Source: Cellulomonas gelida | Lineage (GTDB): Bacteria > Actinomycetota > Actinomycetes > Actinomycetales > Cellulomonadaceae | NCBI RefSeq assembly: GCF_006538725.1 | Contig: NZ_BJLQ01000013.1 | Coordinates: 25,701 to 89,700, forward strand | Length of the DNA: 64,000 nt | Reading direction: 5' to 3' | Shown here: piece after piece, positions 1 to 8,054 of the stretch | Numbering within the stretch: position 1 is the first letter of the stretch | How the letters are laid out: the number at the start of each line of letters is the position of its first letter | The notes under the pieces: generated by a model | Told to the model about the DNA's origin: nothing | The model's input: only the letters and a program-made list of their open reading frames with translations | Database searches by the model: none | Position numbers and translations under genes: made by a program

Positions 1-207
1 CACCTACGGCCCGTGCTCGTCGAGCTCGGCGCGGTCGCGCCGACCCGCTCGCTCAGCATCACCGAGGCGGACCTGTCCGACCTGTCCCCCGTGGTCGACG
101 CGTGGCTCGCGCGCGGGGGCGAGGCGCTACGGCGCTCGCTGGGTGCCGCACGGGACACCCGCCCCTCGGGCGTCGAGGCCCACGAGCTCGCGGCGGCGGC
201 CCGATGA
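1..207 (+). CDS. NAD(P)H-dependent FMN reductase (SsuE-like), C-terminal fragment
   Basis: Frame 1 is open from the window edge to the TGA at 205-207, so the start lies outside. The visible 68 residues begin HLRPVLVELGAVAPTRSL and then run into a helical tail. This resembles the last strand and helix of the flavodoxin-fold NADPH-dependent FMN reductases (SsuE/MsuE), which supply FMNH2 to two-component monooxygenases. The next gene starts inside its stop codon (ATGA), so the two are translationally coupled. Six LLM monooxygenases are encoded convergently nearby, which supports a reductase role. The FMN-binding N-terminus is not visible, so the family call rests on the C-terminal motif and context. 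Confidence 0.6.
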   Translation, partial: HLRPVLVELGAVAPTRSLSITEADLSDLSPVVDAWLARGGEALRRSLGAARDTRPSGVEAHELAAAAR

Positions 208-803
208 CCGCCGAGCCCGTCGTCGGGCCGCGCTCGGGGACGTCCGGCACGTCCGGCACGTCCTGCGCCGCGCCGACGCCGCGTCTGTCACCCGAGGAGT
301 ACAAGGCCGTGTTCCGCGGCCACCCCGCGGGGGTGGTCGTGGTCGCGCTGCGCGACGAGGACGGCCGGCCCGTCGGCTTCACCGCGACGTCGGTGATCTC
401 GGTGTCCGCGCAGCCGCCGCTGCTCGCGTTCTCGCTCGCGTCGTCGTCGTCCTCCTGGCCCGCCGTCGAGCGGGCCGTCACGCTCACGCTGAGCTTCCTC
501 GCCGACCACCAGGACGACGTCTCGGCACGGTTCGCGACGAGCGGCATCGACCGGTTCGCGGCAGGCGGCTGGAGCGCTCTGGAGACCGGCGAGCCCGTGA
601 TCGACGGCGCGCTCGCGTGGGTGCGGGGCCGGGTCGTGCAGCGCACGGCCGTCGGGTCGAGCCACCTCGTCTCGGTCGAGGCGATCTCCTCGAGCGTGCA
701 CGTCGAACCGGAGAGCGCGCACCGCACGGGACTGGAGGCCGCGTCGCCGCTGGTCTACCACGACCGGACCTACCACCGGATCGGCGGGCACTCCGCGATC
801 TGA
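204..803 (+). CDS. Flavin reductase family protein
   Basis: The product is 199 aa, starting at an ATG that overlaps the previous stop (ATGA). An N-terminal GTSGTSGTS tract of three repeats is followed by a flavin-reductase-like split-barrel domain (about residues 35-190). Within it, HPAGVVVVALRDEDGRPVG and GFTATSVISVSAQPPLLAFS are the family's hallmark strands. Proteins of this fold (HpaC, DIM6/NTAB) reduce free FMN or FAD with NAD(P)H for partner oxygenases. It probably serves the LLM enzymes encoded on the other strand. Its last 34 bp overlap, tail to tail, the end of the monooxygenase gene at 770. An upstream in-frame start exists but would overlap the preceding gene widely, so I chose 204. 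Confidence 0.85.
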   Translation: MTAEPVVGPRSGTSGTSGTSCAAPTPRLSPEEYKAVFRGHPAGVVVVALRDEDGRPVGFTATSVISVSAQPPLLAFSLASSSSSWPAVERAVTLTLSFLADHQDDVSARFATSGIDRFAAGGWSALETGEPVIDGALAWVRGRVVQRTAVGSSHLVSVEAISSSVHVEPESAHRTGLEAASPLVYHDRTYHRIGGHSAI

Positions 804-1957
804 CGGGTCACGCCACGCGCCTCGAGGAGGGGGCGGACGCCCTCGGCGAACCAGTACGCCTCCTCGAGGTGCGGGTAGCCGGACAGGACGAGCTCGTCGA
901 AGCCCGCCGCGTGGTACTCCGCGACCAGGTCCGCGACCTCCTCGTGACTGCCCACGAGCGCGGTTCCCGCGCCGCCTCGCACGAGCCCGATGCCTGCCCA
1001 CAACCCGGGATGGACCTCGAGCGCGCGTGCGTCGCGGCTGTCCGCGAGCGCGCCCGCGCCGTGCAGCGCCACCATGCGCTGCTGGCCCACCGAACCCGAC
1101 GCGGACAGACCCCGCTGAGCCTGCGCGATCGACGCGGGGTCGAGGTCGTCGAGCCAGCGCTGGGCGACGTCCCACGCGCCCGACGAGCGGTCGCGCGTGA
1201 TCACGTGCAGCCGCACGCCGAACCGCACGTCGCGGCCGCGCGCCGCCGCGAGCGCGCGCACCTCGTCGATCTTCGCCCGGGCCTGCGCGGGAGGCTCACC
1301 CCACGTCAGGTAGACGTCCGCGTGCGCCGCCGCCACGGGCAGCGCGGCCGACGACGAGCCCCCGAAGTAGATCTCCGGCCGCGGCTCGGGCGCGACGGGG
1401 ACGGCCCCGCCCGCGACGCGGAAGTGCTCGCCGGAGTAGGAGAACGGCGAGGAGTCCCACACGCCGCGCACCACGTCGAGGAACTCGTGGCAGCGCGCGT
1501 ACCGGTCGTCGTGGCCGAGCCAGTCGCCGAACCGTTGCATCTCGACCTCGTCACCGCCCGTCACGACGTTGAGCAGCAGGCGTCCGCCGGACAGCCGCTG
1601 GAACGTCGCGGCGGTCTGCGCCGCGAGCGTCGGGGAGACCAGCCCGGGCCGGAGCGCGACGAGGAAGCGCAGGCGCTGCGTCACGGCGGCGAGCGCCGCG
1701 GTGACCACCCAGGCGTCCTCGCACCACGTGCCCGTGGGCGTCAGGACCGCGTCGTACCCGAGCGAGTCCGCGGCCTGCGCCACCTGCGTGAGGTACTCCA
1801 GGCTCGGCGCGCGGTAGCCCGCGGCGTGCCCGCGCGAGTCCTTGGCGTGGAAGCCCCCGAGGATGCCCCGCGCGTCGCCCGAGGTCGGCAGGAACCAGTG
1901 CACCCCTGACAGCGGCGGCCGGCTCGCGGACGCGGGCGACGCGGGAGCGTCCGTCAC
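770..1957 (-). CDS. LLM-class flavin-dependent monooxygenase, SsuD-like
   Basis: A luciferase-like TIM-barrel enzyme of 395 aa, last gene of the 15-gene sulfur series. SsuD-type hallmarks are the tract LSGGRLLLNVVTGGDEVE with the following GHDDRYARCHEFLDVV, and IYFGGSSSAALPVAA. Family members use FMNH2 and O2 to cleave C-S bonds of alkanesulfonates or related thio compounds, releasing sulfite. I start it at a GTG (1957) rather than further upstream because GTGA overlaps the stop of the preceding gene exactly, a coupled arrangement repeated along this series. The substrate cannot be read from sequence. The 3' end overlaps the convergent flavin reductase gene by 34 bp. Confidence 0.85.
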   Translation of the reverse strand: MTDAPASPASASRPPLSGVHWFLPTSGDARGILGGFHAKDSRGHAAGYRAPSLEYLTQVAQAADSLGYDAVLTPTGTWCEDAWVVTAALAAVTQRLRFLVALRPGLVSPTLAAQTAATFQRLSGGRLLLNVVTGGDEVEMQRFGDWLGHDDRYARCHEFLDVVRGVWDSSPFSYSGEHFRVAGGAVPVAPEPRPEIYFGGSSSAALPVAAAHADVYLTWGEPPAQARAKIDEVRALAAARGRDVRFGVRLHVITRDRSSGAWDVAQRWLDDLDPASIAQAQRGLSASGSVGQQRMVALHGAGALADSRDARALEVHPGLWAGIGLVRGGAGTALVGSHEEVADLVAEYHAAGFDELVLSGYPHLEEAYWFAEGVRPLLEARGVTRQIAECPPIRW

Positions 1958-3051
1958 TTCGCGGTGAAGCCGGCCGCGCGGCGCTCGTCGGACTCGGACC
2001 ACAGGGTCGTGGTGACCTCGGCCCTGACCGCGGGGACGACCTCCTCGGCGAACCGACGCAGCACGTCGGCCTGGTGGTCGGGCGGGAGCAGGTGGTTGAC
2101 CGAGACCGACTGCAGGTCGTGCTGGTACGTCCGGTGGTAGTCGAGGATCTTCTCGACCACCCGCTCGGGCGATCCGACCAGCGCCGGGCCGCGCTCCACG
2201 GCCTCCTCGACCGTCGTGAAGCTCGACCCGACGCCCACGTGCTGCGGGCCGTAGCCGCGCCTGCGCTGCGCCGCGAGCTGGCCCTCGAAGATCGGCCGGA
2301 ACTGCTCGACCGCCTGCTCGGTGGTGTCCGCGAGGTACAGGCCGCCCGAGCCGGAGCCGACGAACGCGTACGCCGGGTCGTGGCCGTGCGCCTCGTACTG
2401 CTCGCGGTACCGGTCGATCAGCGCGCGATAGCGCTCGCGCGGCTGCAACGCGTTCGCCGAGACGATCGGGTCGCCGTGGCGCGCCGCGAGGTCGACCGCG
2501 AACTGCGAGGTCGCCGACCCGTGCCAGATCCGGAACGGGCCGGAGAACGGCCGCGGCAGGGTCGTCGCGTCCTCCAGGCGGTGCCGGTGCACACCCTGCC
2601 AGGTCACGTCCTCCTCGCTGAGCAGCAGGCGCAGGAGCTCGTAGTTCTCCTGCAGGTACTCGTACTGCTTTCCCAGGTCGAGGCCGAGCAGCGGGTACTG
2701 CAGCACCTCGTTGCCCTTGCCGATGACGATCTCGAGCCGCCCGCGACTGAGCTGGTCGACGGTCGCGAGGTCCTCGGCGACGCGGATCGGGTCGAGCAGC
2801 GACAGGACCGTGACGCCCGTCGACAGCAGGATCCGCTCGGTGCGCGCCGCGATCGCACCGAGGATCACCGTGGGGGCCGACGAGAGCACCTCGCCGGCGT
2901 GCCGCTCCCCCACGGCGAACGAGTCGAACCCGAGCTCCTCGGCGAGCACCGCGGTCTCGACGACGCGGTTGAGCCGGTCGGACGGCGGGATCGCCTCACC
3001 CGTGACGGGGTGCGGCGGGTTGAAGACGATGTCGAGGACCTGGAAACGCAC
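1954..3051 (-). CDS. LLM-class flavin-dependent oxidoreductase
   Basis: A 365-aa bacterial luciferase-like protein starting MRFQVLDIVFNPPHP. Visible family signatures are the GFDSFAVGERH strand, the AARTERILLSTGVTVLSLLDP segment (broken at the usual barrel loop) and the QLSRGRLEIVIGKGNE motif. It belongs to a different LLM subgroup from its SsuD-like neighbours, with a luciferase-alpha-type rather than alkanesulfonate-type core. The stop overlaps the GTG of the next gene by 4 bp, and the gap to the upstream LLM gene is 36 bp. It most likely oxidises an organosulfur or related compound using externally reduced flavin. The substrate is unknown. Confidence 0.8.
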   Translation of the reverse strand: MRFQVLDIVFNPPHPVTGEAIPPSDRLNRVVETAVLAEELGFDSFAVGERHAGEVLSSAPTVILGAIAARTERILLSTGVTVLSLLDPIRVAEDLATVDQLSRGRLEIVIGKGNEVLQYPLLGLDLGKQYEYLQENYELLRLLLSEEDVTWQGVHRHRLEDATTLPRPFSGPFRIWHGSATSQFAVDLAARHGDPIVSANALQPRERYRALIDRYREQYEAHGHDPAYAFVGSGSGGLYLADTTEQAVEQFRPIFEGQLAAQRRRGYGPQHVGVGSSFTTVEEAVERGPALVGSPERVVEKILDYHRTYQHDLQSVSVNHLLPPDHQADVLRRFAEEVVPAVRAEVTTTLWSESDERRAAGFTAK

Positions 3052-3087
3052 GGATGCTCCTGCGGGTGGGTGTGGGGGCCGGTGGGG

Positions 3088-4236
3088 TCAGGCGGCGGGC
3101 TCGTCGGCCACGGCGGGCTCGTCGGCCCGTGCGGCCGCGGCGGCGCGCGCGTCCCGCTCGGCGACGCCCTCGCGGACCAGCGGGATGACGTAGCGGCCGA
3201 AGTCGATCGCGTCGTCGAGCAGGTCGTAGCCGCGCGCGGAGATCACGCGCACGCCGAGGTCGTAGTAGGCGAGCAGCGCCTGGGCGACGTCCTCGGGCGT
3301 CCCGACGAGCGCGTTCGAGTTCCCCGCGCCGCCCGTGGCCTTGGCGGTCGCCGTCCACAGCACGTCGTCGTACCGCTCGCCTGCCGCGGCGATCGCGAGC
3401 AGGCGCTGAGACCCGGCGTTCTCGGGCGAGGTGATCGGGTGCCGGCGGCTCAGCGTCCCGCCCGCGGCGGCCTTGCGCGCCTCGATGCGGTCGAGGACCC
3501 GGTGGGCCTTCTCCCAGGCCAGCTCGGTGGTGGGTGCGACGATCGGCCGGAAGGCGGCGTGGATGCGCGGCGGCGGCGTGCGGCCGGCCGCGGCGGCCTC
3601 GGCGTGCACGCGCTCGATCTGCTCGCGCGTGCGGTCCAGCGGCTCCCCCCACACCGCGTAGATGTCCGCCTCCGCGGCGCCCACGCGGTACGCCGCGTCC
3701 GACGAGCCGCCGAAGGAGATCGTCGGCGTGCGCCCCTCGAACGGCTTGGTGTCCAGCACGAAGTCGTCGAAGTCGTAGAACGGGCCGTGGTGGTCGAACG
3801 GCTCGTCGCTGGCCCACGCCTGCTTGACGACCTGGATGTACTCCTGCGTGCGCGCGTAGCGCTCGTCCTTGGTCAGCGTGTCGCCCTCGCGCCGCTGCTC
3901 GTGGTCGTTGCCGCCCGTGATGAAGTGCACCGACAGCCGACCGCCCGAGAGCTGGTCGAGCGTCGCGAACGTCTTGGCCGCGTACGTCGGGTAGGACACG
4001 TTCGGCCGGTGCGCGAGCAGCAGCTCGATGTCCGGCACGCGTGCGGCGACGTGGGCGGCGAGCGCTGCGGGCTCGGGTCCCGACGAGCCGTACGCGAACA
4101 GCACGCGCGTCCAGCCGTTGTCGGCGTGCGCGCGCACGAGGCGTTCCAGGTAGCCGAGGTCGAACGGTCGCGTGCTGCGCGCGCTCGTCTCCGACTGGTC
4201 GTTGGTCGTGGCGATGCCGAGGAACTCGACGGGCAT
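3088..4236 (-). CDS. LLM-class flavin-dependent monooxygenase, alkanesulfonate type (SsuD-like)
   Basis: A 382-aa protein starting MPVEFLGIATTNDQ, with AAGGAGA about 8 nt before the ATG at 4236. The central LAHRPNVSYPTYAAK, LDQLSGGRLSVHFITGGND and TKDERYARTQEYIQVVKQ segments match the FMNH2-dependent alkanesulfonate/dimethylsulfone monooxygenase group, and SFGGSSDAAYRVGA is the usual downstream strand. Reaction expected: oxidative desulfonation of an aliphatic sulfonate to an aldehyde and sulfite. It carries an Ala/Asp/Glu-rich C-terminal tail (ADEPAVADEPAA) outside the fold. The start at 4236 is preferred over upstream codons because of the ribosome-binding site and because it begins exactly at the conserved first strand. 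Confidence 0.85.
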   Translation of the reverse strand: MPVEFLGIATTNDQSETSARSTRPFDLGYLERLVRAHADNGWTRVLFAYGSSGPEPAALAAHVAARVPDIELLLAHRPNVSYPTYAAKTFATLDQLSGGRLSVHFITGGNDHEQRREGDTLTKDERYARTQEYIQVVKQAWASDEPFDHHGPFYDFDDFVLDTKPFEGRTPTISFGGSSDAAYRVGAAEADIYAVWGEPLDRTREQIERVHAEAAAAGRTPPPRIHAAFRPIVAPTTELAWEKAHRVLDRIEARKAAAGGTLSRRHPITSPENAGSQRLLAIAAAGERYDDVLWTATAKATGGAGNSNALVGTPEDVAQALLAYYDLGVRVISARGYDLLDDAIDFGRYVIPLVREGVAERDARAAAAARADEPAVADEPAA

Positions 4237-4255
4237 GGTGGGTCTCCTTGTGTGG

Positions 4256-5515
4256 TCAGCGCGCCGCGAGCTCGAGCCCGGTCGACGCGGTCGGGGTGGC
4301 AGAGGTCGGGGTGGCAGAGGTCGGGGTGGTGACGTCCGCGGTGGCGGTGGTCGCGGCGAACCAGTGCTGCGCGAGGAGCTCGAACGAGCGCCGCGCATCG
4401 GCCGGGTCGTGCGCCTCGGTGGTGACGAGCAGCTCGTCCGCGCCCGTGACGCGCTGGAGCGTCTCGAGCCGTGCGACGACCGTCTCCGGGTCGCCGACGA
4501 TGCGGGTGTCCACGCGGTCGGCGACGAGGTCACGCTCGGCCTGCGGCCGGTCCTCCCACGACGCCACGCCCGACGGTTGCGGGTAGGCGATCGCGCCGTC
4601 GCTGCCCGTGCGGATGGACAGCACCCAGTCGGCGAACGGCCGCGCGAGGTCCCGCGCGCGCTGGACCGTGTCGGCGACGAGCACGTCAGCGGACACGATC
4701 ACGTAAGGCTCGGCGAGGACACCCGGGCGGAACGCCGCGCGGTAGGCGGCGATCGTGTCGAGCGTCGTGGCCGGGCTCACGTGGAAGTTGGCCGCGACCG
4801 GCAGCCCGAGCTCGCCCGCGACCCGGGCGCTCTCCCCCGCGCTCGACGCGAGCACCCACGGCTCCCACGACGCGCCCTCGACGGGCGGGCTCGGGTAGAG
4901 GTGCCCGTCGGCGTCGCGGTACGTGCCGGCCCGTAGCCCGAGCACGAGCTCGAGCTCGTCGCGGAACGACGACGGCGTACGCGAGGCCCCCACGACGCGC
5001 TTGTGCGCCAGCAGCCGCTCGCGCAGCGCGGAGTCCGTGAAGTCCACGGGCGGCGCCCCGGGCACGTAGAGACCGTCGACGACGCGCGGGCCCGTGCTCG
5101 GCCGCGGCGTGGACGCGCGCGCCTGCACGGGGGCGTCGTCGGCGGCGGCCGGCGGTGGGGTGAACGCGCGGCCCAGGCCGAGGTCCACGCGGTCCGGGTG
5201 CAGCGCCGCGATGGTGCCGAACTGCTCGGCGGCGATCAGCGGGCTCGTCGTGCTGAGCAGCACGGCACCGCTGCCGACGCGGATCCGCTCGGTGCGCGCG
5301 GCGACCGCCGCGGCGAGCACGGCGGGCGATGCCGATGCGACACCCGCGGCCAGGTGGTGCTCGGCGAACCACACGCGCGCGTAACCCAGCCGGTCGAGCT
5401 CGACCGCGAGGTCCACGGTGCGGCGCACCGCGTCCGCGCCCGAGCCGCCCTCGGGCACGATCGCGAGCTCGAGCACGGACAGGGGCACGCGCGGGGCGGC
5501 GGGGCGGTCGGTCAT
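4256..5515 (-). CDS. LLM-class flavin-dependent oxidoreductase (luciferase-like, MsnO8 type)
   Basis: A 419-aa luciferase-like protein. RLGYARVWFAEHHLA (about residues 42-56), VAARTERIRVGSGAVLLSTTSP and the ALHPDRVDLGLGRA motif are typical of the small LLM group often annotated MsnO8. The C-terminus carries a short tandem repeat: three near-copies of a 15-bp unit (4285-4330) encode TPTSATPTSATPTAST. This tract is probably disordered and prone to length change. The gene sits 19 bp upstream of the next LLM gene. It is likely another FMNH2- or flavin-dependent oxygenase of this sulfur series. Function beyond the family is unknown. Confidence 0.8.
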   Translation of the reverse strand: MTDRPAAPRVPLSVLELAIVPEGGSGADAVRRTVDLAVELDRLGYARVWFAEHHLAAGVASASPAVLAAAVAARTERIRVGSGAVLLSTTSPLIAAEQFGTIAALHPDRVDLGLGRAFTPPPAAADDAPVQARASTPRPSTGPRVVDGLYVPGAPPVDFTDSALRERLLAHKRVVGASRTPSSFRDELELVLGLRAGTYRDADGHLYPSPPVEGASWEPWVLASSAGESARVAGELGLPVAANFHVSPATTLDTIAAYRAAFRPGVLAEPYVIVSADVLVADTVQRARDLARPFADWVLSIRTGSDGAIAYPQPSGVASWEDRPQAERDLVADRVDTRIVGDPETVVARLETLQRVTGADELLVTTEAHDPADARRSFELLAQHWFAATTATADVTTPTSATPTSATPTASTGLELAAR

Positions 5516-5579
5516 CGAGGTGGCTCCTTGCGGTACGGGTGACGGTCGAGGGACTGGCGGTGAGCGGACGGGCGGCGGG

Positions 5580-6839
5580 TCAGGGGGCGACGAGCGAGCG
5601 CGCGGCGGCGAAGCGCGCGAGCGCGAACCGCGCGAGGTCCGGCCGCACGGTCGGGGTGGCGGTCGGGGTGGCGTGCGGGCGGTCCCGCGCGAGGTCGGCG
5701 AGGTCGGCCAGGACGCGGCCGACGGCCGGCGCGAACTTGAAGCCGTGGCCCGAGAAGCCGGCGGCGACGACGACAGGCCCGCGCCGGTCGAGCACGAAGT
5801 CGTGGTCGGGCGTCGTCGTGTACGTGCAGCTCACGGGCTCGTAGGCGTCGGGGTCGAGGCCCGGCAGCCAGGTGCGCACGTAGCGGCGCAGCGCGGCGAG
5901 CTGCTCGGGCTCGGGGGTCCGGTCACGGCGGTCCGGGTCGACCCGCGGCCCGACCGCGTGGAACCCGACCTTGACGCCCTCACCGGGCGCAGCGAGCCCG
6001 TAGACGCCGCTCGGGAAGCCTGCGTCCGGCCCCGGGTCGTGCGTGAAGCTCGGCCAGGGGGCGGTGCCGGCGAGCACCGCCGGGTCGCGCGGGGCGAAGT
6101 GCGCGGGCTGCTCCTGCGTCACGACGAGCGGGAGGAACTGGTCCGCTGCGGCGCGCCCCGCCCGACCAGACGGGCCGCTCGGGTCACGCGCGTCGTCCAG
6201 CACCTCCGCCAGCACGCCGGCGCTCCACGCACCCACCGCGACGACCACGCTGCGCGCGAGGATCTCGCCGCGCTGCGTCACGACGCGGACGCGGTCGCCC
6301 GCGAGCTCGAGGTGACGCACCGCGGTCTCGTGCCGGACGTCGCCGCCGTGCGCGGCGGCCCGCCTCTGCAACGCGCTCACGGCACGGTCGGCGTGCAGCC
6401 GGCCCGCGGTCGCGGTCTCGTGCAGCACCCGGCCCTCGAACCGGATCCCGGGCCACCGACGGGCGGCCTCGGCCGGGTCGAGCCACTCGAACGGGACGCC
6501 GCGCGCGGCGAACGCCCGCGCGATCTGCTCGGTGCGCCGCGCGGTGGGCAGATCGGGCCGCGCGTGGCTCACGCCGCCCGTGACCTCGAGCAGCGCCTCG
6601 TCGGACTCGGCCTCGAGCAGCCGCCAGAGTGTGAGCGCCTCCTGGGCGAGGTCGAGGTAGACGGGCTCGGGGTACGACGTGCGGTAGATGCGCGACGAGC
6701 CGTGCGACGCGCCGTGGTCGTGGCCCGGCCCGAACCGCTCGAGCAGCACGACCTCGCGGCCGCGGCGGGCGAGCTGCCAGGCCGCGGCCGAGCCCATCAC
6801 GCCGCCGCCGACGACGAGGTGGTCCACGTGCTCGGTCAT
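5580..6839 (-). CDS. solA: N-methyltryptophan/sarcosine oxidase-like FAD oxidase (SolA/MSOX family)
   Basis: A 419-aa FAD-dependent amine oxidase. The dinucleotide fold starts at residue 7 (VVGGGVMGSAAAWQLARRG), followed by the family's GASHGSSRIYR FAD loop. The C-terminal SCTYTTTPDHDF motif places a cysteine where monomeric sarcosine oxidases and SolA attach FAD covalently, and AAGFSGHGFKFAPAVG closes the FAD site. Homologues oxidise N-methyl or cyclic secondary amino acids to imines with release of H2O2. Its place between an ABC importer and four LLM genes suggests that it acts on an imported S- or N-substituted amino acid. That is inference. The ATG at 6839 is preceded by AGGAAGGGA. Confidence 0.8.
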   Translation of the reverse strand: MTEHVDHLVVGGGVMGSAAAWQLARRGREVVLLERFGPGHDHGASHGSSRIYRTSYPEPVYLDLAQEALTLWRLLEAESDEALLEVTGGVSHARPDLPTARRTEQIARAFAARGVPFEWLDPAEAARRWPGIRFEGRVLHETATAGRLHADRAVSALQRRAAAHGGDVRHETAVRHLELAGDRVRVVTQRGEILARSVVVAVGAWSAGVLAEVLDDARDPSGPSGRAGRAAADQFLPLVVTQEQPAHFAPRDPAVLAGTAPWPSFTHDPGPDAGFPSGVYGLAAPGEGVKVGFHAVGPRVDPDRRDRTPEPEQLAALRRYVRTWLPGLDPDAYEPVSCTYTTTPDHDFVLDRRGPVVVAAGFSGHGFKFAPAVGRVLADLADLARDRPHATPTATPTVRPDLARFALARFAAARSLVAP

Positions 6840-6871
6840 CGAGGTCCCTTCCTGTGGTGGTCGTGCGGGGC

Positions 6872-6910
6872 GGGTGCCCGCGCGCCGGGAGAGTCGGCGC
6901 GCGGGCACCC
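6872..6910 (-). terminator. Strong intra-operon hairpin between the ABC gene block and solA
   Basis: Two perfect 15-bp inverted arms (6872-6886 and 6896-6910) flank a 9-nt loop. The hairpin starts about 12 nt beyond the stop of the solute-binding protein gene and ends 33 nt before solA. No U-run follows, as is common for actinobacterial hairpin terminators. It may partially end or stabilise the upstream transcript, so that importer genes are expressed more than the oxidases downstream. Confidence 0.6.
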
Positions 6911-6921
6911 GTGGCGTCCGG

Positions 6922-7953
6922 TCAGGACGTCTTGGGCAGCCCCGGCGGGTTGGACTCGGACTTCTCGATGGCCTCGGACTCCAGGCCCCAGCGCTGCAGC
7001 ACCTGCAGGTAGGTGCCGTCGTCGATCGCGTGGTTGATGGCCGCGGTCACCGCGTCGACCGCGCCGGCGCCCTTCTTCGTCGCGACCGCGATCTGCGCGG
7101 TGTCCGGCCAGCCGCCGTTGAGCGTGCCGACGACCGTGAAGTCGTCGGGCGAGATCGCCGCCTGGTAGGCGAGCGACGCGTTCGGGCCGACGTACGTCTC
7201 GATGCGCCCCGACTGCAGCGCGAGCAGCACGTCGGTGAACTGCTCGTAGTACTCCGGGCCCTTGATGGGCTCGAGGCCGTCCGCCTGGTTGAGGCGGTCC
7301 CACTCGAGCACGATCTTCTCCTGGTTGGTGCCGGAGCCGACCGCGACGACCTTGCCCGCGATGTCCTCGCGCGTGGTGATGGACGTGAGGTCCGAGCCGG
7401 TCTTGACGAGCCAGCCGAGCTCGTCGTTGCGGTAGCTCGAGAAGTCGATCGTCTCCTTGCGCTCCTCGGTCACCGTGACGTTGGAGATCACCGCGTCGAC
7501 GTCGCCCGACTGCAGCGCGAGGGGCCAGTCGGCCCACGCCTTGACCTCGATCCGGACGTCCTTGCCGAGCGCGTCGGCGACGAGCTGGGCGATGTCCGTC
7601 TCGTTGCCGATGGGCGTCTCGTCATCGTCCGCCAGGAAGCCGAGCGGCGGCGCGGCCCCGGCGCTGATCGCGACGACGATCTCGTCCTTGTTCTTCCACG
7701 CGTCCGGCAGCAGCGCGACCGCCTCGGCGGACTCGGTGGTGCGGATGCGGTCCTGGTCCGGGCTCGTGCTCACGGTCAGGCCGGCCGCGGCGGGCGCGGC
7801 CGTCACGGCACCTCCCGCCTTCTGGGTCTCCTGCGGCTTCTCGGTGCTCACCGACGCGCAGGCGGTCAGCGCGAGCAGGGAGGCGGTGGCGAGCGCGGCG
7901 AGCGCCCTCGTGGGCACGGCACGGGCGCGGGTGCGCCGGGTCGTCGTCGTCAC
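6922..7953 (-). CDS. ABC transporter substrate-binding lipoprotein, amino-acid type (SBP family 3)
   Basis: A 343-aa lipoprotein. It has a basic N-terminus, a hydrophobic segment and the lipobox LTAC near residue 31, then a low-complexity linker. The periplasmic-binding-protein family 3 domain runs from about residue 75. Segments such as PIGNETDIAQLVADALGK and ALQSGDVDAVISNVTVTEERK are diagnostic for amino-acid and cystine binders. It is the third part of an importer with the permease at 8837 and the ATPase at 8055. I chose the GTG at 7953 because GAAAGG lies 9 nt upstream and the signal peptide begins correctly there. The likely ligand is cystine or another sulfur amino acid, judged by context only. 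Confidence 0.85.
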   Translation of the reverse strand: MTTTTRRTRARAVPTRALAALATASLLALTACASVSTEKPQETQKAGGAVTAAPAAAGLTVSTSPDQDRIRTTESAEAVALLPDAWKNKDEIVVAISAGAAPPLGFLADDDETPIGNETDIAQLVADALGKDVRIEVKAWADWPLALQSGDVDAVISNVTVTEERKETIDFSSYRNDELGWLVKTGSDLTSITTREDIAGKVVAVGSGTNQEKIVLEWDRLNQADGLEPIKGPEYYEQFTDVLLALQSGRIETYVGPNASLAYQAAISPDDFTVVGTLNGGWPDTAQIAVATKKGAGAVDAVTAAINHAIDDGTYLQVLQRWGLESEAIEKSESNPPGLPKTS

Positions 7954-8034
7954 GGGAGGTGCCTTTCGGTCAGGTGCGGCGTGGGCCGCATCGGGGAGGC
8001 CGGGTGGCCAGGGCTCGGGGGACGGCTGCAGGGG

Positions 8035-8054
8035 CCGGCGCGGGCTCGCGCCGG
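8035..8054 (-). promoter_or_regulatory. Short hairpin after the ATPase gene
   Basis: Perfect 8-bp arms CCGGCGCG/CGCGCCGG with a 4-nt loop lie directly after the ATPase stop codon, within the 101-bp gap before the binding-protein gene. Such hairpins between ABC genes often tune relative mRNA stability. No stronger claim is possible. Confidence 0.35.
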
